From Candidatus Cloacimonadota bacterium (lineage in GTDB: Bacteria > Cloacimonadota > Cloacimonadia > Cloacimonadales > TCS61): a DNA stretch of 5,000 bases. The notes beneath the pieces are model-generated. The model did not search any database and was not told where the DNA came from. It worked only from the letters and a program-made list of their open reading frames with translations. Positions 1 through 5,000 of this stretch are shown piece by piece. Every line of letters begins with the position of its first letter. Positions within the stretch are counted from its first letter, which is position 1. Location of the stretch: NCBI GenBank assembly GCA_030592835.1, contig JAUVIJ010000148.1, positions 1 to 5,000 on the forward strand. The letters are read 5' to 3'. The position numbers and the translations under genes were made by a program.

Positions 1-332
1 ATTATATTGTTCAGGTTATGGATTTCATCCTGGAACATGCCCACAAGTTCCTGCCTTATTACGAATTTGATTTTCAGACCGGGGACTGGAATCATTTTGA
101 AAACCAGGAGAATAATCATCCCATTAATCTGGACTTTGACGAAGTAATTAATGCAGAAAAGTTTGTGCAATCACAACCTGACAATTGCGAGAATATTTAT
201 AAGAACTGTCTGGATCAGGCATATAAATTAGTTAGTGATCTCCAAACACCGGAAAATTTTGTTGTCTTCGAGAGTAAACTCGAGGATCTGATGTTCTTTT
301 ATGTTATTAGGTATATCAACAGGCATGAATGA
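1..332 (+). CDS. C-terminal part of a probable class V PLP-dependent aminotransferase (5' end outside window)
   Basis: The reading frame is open from the first complete codon at position 3 to the TGA at 330-332, giving 109 residues. No stop lies upstream of the ATG at 18, so that ATG is probably internal and the gene probably begins before the window. The visible start, from YIVQVMDFILEHAHKFLP through YYEFDFQTGDWNHF, resembles from memory the C-terminal region of class V aminotransferase / cysteine desulfurase-like proteins. In those, a helix is followed by a 'GxxFLPxYxFDxxTGxW' stretch. The catalytic PLP-lysine region would lie upstream and cannot be seen, so activity and substrate are unknown. 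The rest is acidic and looks like a helical tail without membrane segments. The stop falls 16 nt before the chosen purH start, so the genes may be co-transcribed. No link to purine synthesis is evident. The family call is tentative; the existence of a coding tail is more secure. Confidence 0.5.
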   Translation, partial: YIVQVMDFILEHAHKFLPYYEFDFQTGDWNHFENQENNHPINLDFDEVINAEKFVQSQPDNCENIYKNCLDQAYKLVSDLQTPENFVVFESKLEDLMFFYVIRYINRHE

Positions 333-336
333 GGTT

Positions 337-340
337 AGGA
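337..340 (+). promoter_or_regulatory. Ribosome binding site candidate for purH
   Basis: AGGA at 337-340 lies 8 nt before the ATG at 349. A second purine core, GAGG at 331-334, lies 5 nt before an alternative in-frame ATG at 340. Both spacings are workable. The 349 start was preferred because it gives the usual PurH N-terminus (MKIRKALISVSDK). Starts at 340 or 325 would add only 3 or 8 residues. Confidence 0.4.
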
Positions 341-348
341 TGACCCCT

Positions 349-1974
349 ATGAAAATCAGGAAGGCTTTGATCAGTGTCTCGGATAAAACAGATATTATTA
401 AAATATCAAAGATCCTGGTTCAGATCGGATGTGAGATAATTTCAACCGGAGGGACCAAAAAGAAACTTGAGAAAGCTGGAATCAAAATTACTGATATATC
501 ATCTGTACCTGGAAATCCGGAAGCATTTTCCGGCAGAATGAAGACAATTTCATTCAATATAGAATCTGCTCTCTTGTTCGATAGAAAGACAGACAGTATG
601 GAAGCTGCTGAACTCGGTATTGAACCCATCGATATGGTCATCTGTAATCTCTATCCCTTCAAAAAAGTAAGTGAGGAAGGTGTGGAATTGGAAGAATTGA
701 TCGAAAATATCGATATTGGTGGACCGACAATGATCCGGGCAGCAGCAAAAAACTATGCTTATGTTACAGTTGTGACAGATGTCGGGGATTATGATCGGAT
801 CATAAATGAATTAAAGGAAAATCAGGGTTCTATCTCCTGTGAAACCAGATACGAATTAATGAGAAAAGCCTTTAATTATACTGCTGATTATGATGATCAT
901 ATAGCTCAGACTCTTGATCATCGAGCTGGTATAAAGAGTTTAAGGTTTTCATTTCATCAGGGTAAGAACTTACGCTATGGGGAAAATTCTCACCAGCAGG
1001 GACTTTTTTTTAGAGAAGCGAATGCCCAAAATTCGCTCGCTAACATTAAAATTCTGCACGGTAAGGAGATTTCCTATAATAATCTGACTGATATTCAAAG
1101 TGGAATGGATGCTGTCGGAGAATTATCTGCAAGCGGTTGTGCAATCATTAAACACAATAATCCCTGTGGATTTGCTCAGGGTAAGGATCAATTATCCGCT
1201 TTTGAACTTGCCTGGGCAGGAGATCCGATCTCGGCTTTTGGTTCTGTTATCGCTTTTAACGAACCATTGCAATTGAAGACAGCTCAATTTTTACAATTAG
1301 ACAATAAGGATAAGAGCAAACGAAAATTTGTAGAAGTGATCATCTCTCCTTCGTTTTCATCTGATGTGCTGGATTATTTAAAATTTCATAAGAATTTGCG
1401 AATTATCGAGTATGATATTTCGAGATCGTCCCGAAGGTTTGAGATCAAGTATCTGTGTGGTTCTCTATTATGGCAGGATACGGATAATATCCTCTATAAA
1501 GAACTGAGATTAATGACCGATTGTGGGTTCAACCTGGAATCGGAGCAAGGATTGATCGAGTTTGGTTTAAAAGCTGTTAAACATGTCCGATCCAATGCCA
1601 TTGTAATAGTAAGGGAGCATAATTCTGGATATTACCAACTTCTCGGTATGGGTGCAGGACAACCAAATCGTTTGATTGCAACGCATTTAGCAGTGGATAA
1701 AGCACGAGAAAATTTGATCAGAGAATATAGTGATAATGAATTAGGATCTGACCAAAAAAAAAGGGAAGATTACATAAAACGTGAGTTGGGTAAAGCAATA
1801 CTGATTTCCGATGCTTTTTTCCCATTCCCGGATAATGTTGAAGTCGCCGCTGACAGCGGAATCAAAAAAATAGTCGAGCCCGGCGGTTCGATCCGTGATA
1901 AAGCAGTTATCAACTGCTGTCGGGAACTGAGCGTATCTCTAATATTTTCAGGTATCAGGCACTTTAAGCATTAA
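349..1974 (+). CDS. purH: Bifunctional AICAR transformylase / IMP cyclohydrolase PurH
   Basis: This cytosolic enzyme performs the last two steps of IMP synthesis: formylation of AICAR by 10-formyl-THF, then ring closure of FAICAR. From the 349 start it has 541 residues, close to the usual 510-530. The N-terminal MGS-like cyclohydrolase domain (about 1-200) shows SVSDKT (9-14), STGGT (32-36), GRMKT (62-66), NLYPF (100-104) and IDIGGPTMIRAAAKN (121-135). Lys65, Tyr102, Asp122 and Lys134 match the catalytic Lys66, Tyr104, Asp125 and Lys137 of the human enzyme. The transformylase domain shows KHNNPCG (268-274; the Lys-His pair equals human 266-267), DPISAFGSVIAF, FVEVIISPSF, KHVRSNAIV, GAGQPNR, SDAFFPF (from 487), PGGSIRD (511-517) and a terminal RHFKH. 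The usual KTLHPxxHGGIL segment is instead KTISFNIESALLF (65-77), marking a divergent lineage. The start may be at 340 or 325. It lies 23 nt before the purC-purE fusion gene, so an operon is likely. Confidence 0.96.
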   Translation: MKIRKALISVSDKTDIIKISKILVQIGCEIISTGGTKKKLEKAGIKITDISSVPGNPEAFSGRMKTISFNIESALLFDRKTDSMEAAELGIEPIDMVICNLYPFKKVSEEGVELEELIENIDIGGPTMIRAAAKNYAYVTVVTDVGDYDRIINELKENQGSISCETRYELMRKAFNYTADYDDHIAQTLDHRAGIKSLRFSFHQGKNLRYGENSHQQGLFFREANAQNSLANIKILHGKEISYNNLTDIQSGMDAVGELSASGCAIIKHNNPCGFAQGKDQLSAFELAWAGDPISAFGSVIAFNEPLQLKTAQFLQLDNKDKSKRKFVEVIISPSFSSDVLDYLKFHKNLRIIEYDISRSSRRFEIKYLCGSLLWQDTDNILYKELRLMTDCGFNLESEQGLIEFGLKAVKHVRSNAIVIVREHNSGYYQLLGMGAGQPNRLIATHLAVDKARENLIREYSDNELGSDQKKREDYIKRELGKAILISDAFFPFPDNVEVAADSGIKKIVEPGGSIRDKAVINCCRELSVSLIFSGIRHFKH

Positions 1975-1985
1975 GAATAAAATAT

Positions 1986-1992
1986 AAAGGGG
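1986..1992 (+). promoter_or_regulatory. Ribosome binding site for the purC-purE fusion gene
   Basis: AAAGGGG lies 5 nt before the ATG at 1998, inside the 23-nt gap after the purH stop. It supports this start, which also fits the normal PurC N-terminus. The gap has no room for a separate promoter or terminator. Confidence 0.6.
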
Positions 1993-1997
1993 TAATT

Positions 1998-3380
1998 ATG
2001 AATTGTCTGGAACATATCTCTTCACCTCAACTTCAGAAGATTCATTCGGGTAAAGTCAGAGAAAGCTTCAGGATCGATCAGGATACAAGAATGATTGTGG
2101 TCACAGACAGATTATCAGCCTTCGATAACGTTTTGAAATCTTCAATTCCTTATAAAGGTACTGTTCTCAACAGCATATCTAATTTCTGGTTTGAAGAAAC
2201 AAAGGATATAATCGGAAATCATCTGATAAAATCCATTGATCCTAATATTAACCTGGTTAAAGAAGCTGAACCAATACGCATCGAGATGATCGTCCGTGGA
2301 TATCTTACCGGATCGATGTGGAGGGGATATCAAAAAGGAAAACGGGTGTTTTCCGGGATCGAAGTTGACAATGGAATGATTAGAAACCAGAAGTTCGAGT
2401 CACCTTTGGTAACACCAACAACCAAAGAGGATTCTGATAGAGAAATAACTCCTGAAGACATTGTAGCCGAAGGTTGGACATCGACTGAACTTTATCAGAA
2501 AATGACGGAAGTATCCCTGTCTTTATTCAATTTTGGTACGAAACTCCTGGCAGATAAGGGTATAATTCTGGTAGATACTAAATACGAATTTGGTCTTGTG
2601 AATGATGAACTTATTTTGATAGATGAGATCCATACCCCCGATTCGTCGAGATTCTGGAGTTCCGCCGCCTATATACATGATTCCGATAAGGTTGAGCAGA
2701 TCGATAAAGAATATGTCCGTCAATGGTTGCTTGCCAACAAAAAAGATGGAGTTTATCCCGATGTGCTACCTGATGAAGTAATCAAGGAAACGTCGAAAAG
2801 ATATATCGAGATCTATGAGATCATCACCGGGAAATATTTCAAAGCTACCTATAGTATTAAAGACAGAATTAGATTAAATCTATGTATGAATAATATTATT
2901 AAAGATGGATATGTGATCATAGTTATGGGTTCTCCTGCAGATCTTAATCATGCCAGGAAGATCAGGGATATTCTTAATGGATACGATGTGTTTACTGATC
3001 TCAGAATTGTTTCTGCTCATAAAAATGGTGAGAGGATTCCGTTACTAACTAAGGAATATAATAACTCGATCGAACCTGGTGTAGTTATTGCAGTTGCCGG
3101 AAGATCGAATGGTCTGGGAGGATCCCTTGCTGCTAATCTTGCAATACCGGTAATCAACTGCCCACCTTTCAAAGATAAAATGGATTTCATGGTTAATATA
3201 AATTCTTCCTTACAAATGCCTTCCAACACTCCGGCGATGACAGTAGTAGATACCAATGCGGCTGCACGAGCAGCTTTAAGAGCGTTGAACCTGAATAGGT
3301 TGAAAGTTATGTTCATAAAAGAGATCAGCGATGTCAAAGCTGCTCTGATCGAAGCCGATAAAGATATTCGAAACAGTTAA
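1998..3380 (+). CDS. Fused SAICAR synthetase (PurC) - class II AIR carboxylase (PurE)
   Basis: A single 460-residue frame carries two purine enzymes. Residues 1 to about 288 are SAICAR synthetase of the long, roughly 300-residue type. Visible motifs are GKVRESF (18-24), DRLSAFD (37-43), VRGYLTGS (99-106), SDREI (146-150), DTKYEFGL (193-200) and IDEIHTPDSSRFW (208-220). It joins CAIR and aspartate using ATP. After a short linker, residues about 303-430 are a PurE fold: VIIVMGSPADL (306-316), SAHK (339-342), AGRSNGLG (367-374) and CPP (388-390). SAHK, AGRSN and CPP are hallmarks of class II AIR carboxylase, as in human PAICS and Treponema denticola PurE. Class I enzymes instead have SAHRTP and a GAGGAAHLPGM-like segment. 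Class II enzymes carboxylate AIR directly with CO2, without PurK and ATP. The tail (431-460) resembles the C-terminal helix of class II PurE. The domain order matches animal PAICS. Met297 (ATG at 2886) could in principle start a separate PurE, but no good ribosome binding site precedes it. Confidence 0.95.
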   Translation: MNCLEHISSPQLQKIHSGKVRESFRIDQDTRMIVVTDRLSAFDNVLKSSIPYKGTVLNSISNFWFEETKDIIGNHLIKSIDPNINLVKEAEPIRIEMIVRGYLTGSMWRGYQKGKRVFSGIEVDNGMIRNQKFESPLVTPTTKEDSDREITPEDIVAEGWTSTELYQKMTEVSLSLFNFGTKLLADKGIILVDTKYEFGLVNDELILIDEIHTPDSSRFWSSAAYIHDSDKVEQIDKEYVRQWLLANKKDGVYPDVLPDEVIKETSKRYIEIYEIITGKYFKATYSIKDRIRLNLCMNNIIKDGYVIIVMGSPADLNHARKIRDILNGYDVFTDLRIVSAHKNGERIPLLTKEYNNSIEPGVVIAVAGRSNGLGGSLAANLAIPVINCPPFKDKMDFMVNINSSLQMPSNTPAMTVVDTNAAARAALRALNLNRLKVMFIKEISDVKAALIEADKDIRNS

Positions 3381-3398
3381 ACCCAGATAATGCAATAG
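3380..3398 (+). repeat. Left arm of 19-bp perfect inverted repeat
   Basis: AACCCAGATAATGCAATAG is the exact reverse complement of 3547-3565. Its first base is the last base of the TAA stop of the purC-purE gene. Identity ends abruptly on the inner side, and on the outer side the next base mismatches. Confidence 0.9.
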
Positions 3399-3511
3399 AG
3401 GTTTAATAAAGAGTGGTAATATTTTATAGGGTGATGGATTAGAAAATTTTTATGCATATCATAGAGATATTCAGAAACAATTTTGTAATTCACTCACACA
3501 TAAAAGATTTA

Positions 3512-3526
3512 TAAGCCTAAGGCTTA
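3512..3526 (+). repeat. Small hairpin inside the purC-purE / purD gap
   Basis: TAAGCCTAAGGCTTA is a near-perfect palindrome: a 6-bp stem TAAGCC/GGCTTA around TAA. It is not followed by a T-run, so it does not look like an intrinsic terminator. It could be a secondary stem of a folded element or chance in AT-rich DNA. Confidence 0.5.
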
Positions 3527-3531
3527 ATGCT

Positions 3532-3547
3532 GCTATTTAAAAATAGC
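3532..3547 (+). repeat. Second small hairpin abutting the right repeat arm
   Basis: GCTATTT at 3532-3538 pairs with AAATAGC at 3541-3547, separated by AA. The 2-nt loop means the inner pairs would open in RNA. The hairpin shares its last base with the right arm of the 19-bp repeat. In a transcript the two structures would therefore compete or stack. Confidence 0.45.
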
Positions 3548-3565
3548 TATTGCATTATCTGGGTT
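3547..3565 (-). repeat. Right arm of 19-bp perfect inverted repeat
   Basis: CTATTGCATTATCTGGGTT is the exact reverse complement of 3380-3398, with 148 nt between the arms. It ends 22 nt before the purD ATG and just upstream of the purD ribosome binding site. If it paired with the left arm in RNA, the Shine-Dalgarno site would stay outside the stem. Confidence 0.9.
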
Positions 3566-3572
3566 AAGAAAT

Positions 3573-3579
3573 AGAAGGA
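3573..3579 (+). promoter_or_regulatory. Ribosome binding site for purD
   Basis: AGAAGGA lies 8 nt before the ATG at 3588, just outside the inverted-repeat unit. It supports this start, which also gives the expected MKVAVIGSGGREHA N-terminus. Confidence 0.6.
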
Positions 3580-3587
3580 ATGAATAG

Positions 3588-4838
3588 ATGAAAGTAGCAG
3601 TTATCGGTTCCGGTGGGCGGGAACATGCGATCACCTGGAAAATAAGTCAGAGTGACATCTGTGAGAAAGTATACACAATCCCGGGAAATGGAGGGACACC
3701 GAACAATGTGCCTCTTGATATCATGGATTTTAAGAGTATTCGTGATTTCTGTGAAAAGAAAGGGGTTGATCTCTTAATCGTAGGTCCCGAAGTACCTTTA
3801 GCGGCTGGTATCACCGATTATTTCCTGGGATCAACTGTAAAAGTGTTCGGTCCGGATCAACGGGGTGCAATCCTGGAAAGCTCCAAGATCCAGGCTAAAA
3901 AGTTCATGCAGAAATATGATGTTGCCTCAGCTGAATTTAAAGAATTTATTCTCAGAACCGATCAAGATAAGATTGAAAGTTACATCAAGGAACTAAACGG
4001 GAAAGTTGTGGTTAAATATGATGGACTGGCGGCTGGAAAGGGAGTATTTGTCTGTGATCAATCGGCTCAGGCACTTGAAGCAATTGAACAAATAAAAAGC
4101 ATTTATGGATTAGATTCAGAGGTACTGATCGAGGAAAAGTTAACCGGTGTCGAATTATCGATAATAGGAATAACCGATGGTAAAACAATAAAATTATTGC
4201 TGCCTTCCCAAGATCATAAACAACTTCTTGATCAGGATCGTGGACCCAATACAGGCGGTATGGGTGCCTACTGTCCTGTACCTTTCTGCGATCAAACCCT
4301 GATGGAACAGATTAAACAAACTATAATAGATCCAACAATTAAAGGAATAGATAAAGAGGGTTTTCATTATATCGGAGTAGTTTATTTTGGTTTGATGATA
4401 ACGGCTACCGGTCCTAAAGTTTTGGAGTATAATGTCCGTCTGGGCGATCCGGAAACTGAAGTAATACTACCGGCTCTGAAAAGTGATTTGTTGGAAGTCA
4501 TGAATTCCAGTTTCAATGGAACTCTGAGTAAATATGAGTTGGAATTCCATCAGGATTATTTTCTGGATGTGGTTCTGGTAGCAGGTGGATACCCGGGAAA
4601 TTACAAAAAAGGGTTAGAGATATCTGGGTTACAGACTACAGATTCTTTGATATTTCATGCCGGAACCCGTTCTGAAAATGGTAAGATCTATACAAATGGT
4701 GGACGTGTCCTAAATGTTGTGGGTAGAGGTAAAACCTTACATGAAGCCATTGTGAACACTTATTCGAATCTAAATAAGATCCGGTTTAAAGATGTTTATT
4801 ATCGCAGGGATATCGGAAAACGAAATAATCGGGTGTGA
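3588..4838 (+). CDS. purD: Phosphoribosylamine-glycine ligase (GAR synthetase) PurD
   Basis: PurD joins phosphoribosylamine and glycine with ATP to form GAR, the second step of purine synthesis in the cytosol. The protein has 416 residues, close to the usual 420-430, so it is complete. The N-terminal domain (about 1-100) shows VIGSGGREHA (5-14), PGNGGT and VGPEVPL. The ATP-grasp domain (about 100-320) shows KYDGLAAGKGV (143-153), the PSQDHK segment, GPNTGGMGAY (219-228) and EYNVRLGDPETE (280-291). The last carries the Glu/Asn pair expected to bind metal and ATP. The C-terminal domain includes GGYPGNYKKG and a near-terminal YRRDIG. All key motifs are intact. It is separated from the purC-purE gene by 207 nt holding the inverted-repeat unit, and from purN by 5 nt, so translation with purN is probably coupled. 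No convincing promoter was found in front of it. Confidence 0.97.
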   Translation: MKVAVIGSGGREHAITWKISQSDICEKVYTIPGNGGTPNNVPLDIMDFKSIRDFCEKKGVDLLIVGPEVPLAAGITDYFLGSTVKVFGPDQRGAILESSKIQAKKFMQKYDVASAEFKEFILRTDQDKIESYIKELNGKVVVKYDGLAAGKGVFVCDQSAQALEAIEQIKSIYGLDSEVLIEEKLTGVELSIIGITDGKTIKLLLPSQDHKQLLDQDRGPNTGGMGAYCPVPFCDQTLMEQIKQTIIDPTIKGIDKEGFHYIGVVYFGLMITATGPKVLEYNVRLGDPETEVILPALKSDLLEVMNSSFNGTLSKYELEFHQDYFLDVVLVAGGYPGNYKKGLEISGLQTTDSLIFHAGTRSENGKIYTNGGRVLNVVGRGKTLHEAIVNTYSNLNKIRFKDVYYRRDIGKRNNRV

Positions 4839-4843
4839 TTTGT

Positions 4844-5000
4844 ATGAAAAGAAAACGTATTGTTATCATGATCTCGGGACGTGGCAGCAATATGAAGGCA
4901 ATACTGGAGAATGTAAAGTCTGGGCAATTGCAAGATCTTTGCGAAGTTGTCTGCGTTTTTTCCAATAACAATGACGCTCCCGGTCTGAAGATTGCAGAGA
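4844..5000 (+). CDS. purN: Phosphoribosylglycinamide formyltransferase PurN, N-terminal part (3' end outside window)
   Basis: Fifty-two codons are visible before the window ends. The start MKRKRIVIMISGRGSNMKAI, followed by VVCVFSNNNDAPGLKIAE, matches the N-terminus of PurN. Its ISGRGSN loop (10-16) binds the phosphate of GAR, and the 'V-x-SN' strand end is typical of the Rossmann-like formyltransferase fold. PurN uses 10-formyl-THF to convert GAR to FGAR, directly after PurD in the pathway, which fits the gene order. The His and Asp of the active site lie beyond the window. The ATG at 4844 comes 5 nt after the purD TGA. The ribosome binding site is weak (GGGTG at 4831-4835), consistent with translational coupling. 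An in-frame GTG at 4835 is a less likely alternative start. Confidence 0.93.
   Translation, partial: MKRKRIVIMISGRGSNMKAILENVKSGQLQDLCEVVCVFSNNNDAPGLKIAE

Larger units (their letters stand above)
3380..3565. mobile_element. Possible MITE-like insertion, or structured RNA element, bounded by 19-bp inverted repeats
   Basis: This 186-nt AT-rich unit fills most of the gap between purC-purE and purD. Its ends are perfect 19-bp inverted repeats (3380-3398 and 3547-3565), and it has no credible ORF. TTAA occurs at both edges (3377-3380 and 3564-3567), partly overlapping the repeats, as a possible target duplication. If the repeats are trimmed to CCCAG...CTGGG, the flanks are TTAAA and TTAAG, an imperfect 5-nt match. 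Joining the two TTAA copies would restore a 20-nt gap between the stop codon and the purD ATG, similar to the 23-nt purH-purC gap. These facts fit a small non-autonomous insertion that left the upstream stop intact. The alternative is a native RNA structure with a long closing stem. No transposase is present, and one copy cannot prove mobility. Confidence 0.4.

Noticed and set aside
18..332. Reading the first frame as a complete small gene starting at the ATG at 18
   Set aside because: The frame stays open to the window edge, the sequence before 18 reads as continuous protein, and no ribosome binding site lies before 18. It is better read as the end of a longer gene.
3017..3337. A 106-codon open frame on the - strand
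   Set aside because: It lies wholly inside the well-supported PurE domain coding sequence and shows no recognisable family. It is a shadow frame, as are the other minus-strand frames at 420-641, 2142-2333, 2523-2723 and 4786-4971.
2886..3380. Separate purE gene starting at internal ATG 2886
   Set aside because: The frame is continuous with PurC, there is no Shine-Dalgarno sequence before 2886, and the linker reads as normal protein. A fusion is the simpler reading.
3483..3515. Sigma-70-type promoter for purD (TTGTAA with TATAAG or TAAAAG)
   Set aside because: Spacings are 21 or 12 nt, outside the normal 16-18 nt range, and AT-rich DNA yields such matches easily.
3399..3546. Known purine-related riboswitch in the gap
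   Set aside because: No recognisable purine or PRPP/ykkC-type conserved core was found by eye. Only the inverted repeats and small hairpins can be supported.
3512..3547. Intrinsic terminator after the purC-purE gene
   Set aside because: The two hairpins are short, AT-rich and not followed by a T-run. Termination here would also separate purD and purN from the operon with no clear promoter to drive them.

Overview
The window holds a block of de novo purine (IMP) biosynthesis genes, all on the + strand. The tail of an unrelated-looking gene precedes them. Base composition is moderately AT-rich. The tight gene packing, Shine-Dalgarno sequences and ATG starts are bacterial. A PurC-PurE fusion with a class II PurE domain, plus a divergent PurH, suggests a less-studied anaerobic lineage (for example Cloacimonadota-like or spirochaete-like). 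That placement is a guess from general resemblance and cannot be settled here.

Layout: 1-332 is the 3' end of a gene entering from the left, probably a class V PLP-dependent aminotransferase. 349-1974 is purH, full length. 1998-3380 is one uninterrupted reading frame encoding a PurC domain followed by a class II PurE domain. 3381-3587 is a 207-nt non-coding gap bounded by a perfect 19-bp inverted repeat pair, with two small hairpins inside. 3588-4838 is purD, full length. 4844-5000 is the start of purN, cut by the window end.

Functionally, PurD and PurN carry out steps 2 and 3 (PRA to GAR to FGAR). The PurE and PurC domains carry out the carboxylation of AIR and its condensation with aspartate (AIR to CAIR to SAICAR). 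PurH carries out the last two steps (AICAR to FAICAR to IMP). purF, purL/Q/S, purM and purB are not in the window. No purK is seen, and none would be needed if the PurE domain is truly class II.

The most unusual feature is the 186-nt unit between the PurC-PurE gene and purD. Its 19-bp terminal inverted repeats start on the last base of the upstream stop codon and end 22 nt before the purD ATG. It could be a small non-autonomous insertion (MITE-like) or a long-range RNA stem in the operon transcript. The other two points of interest are the fusion itself and the altered IMP cyclohydrolase motif in PurH.
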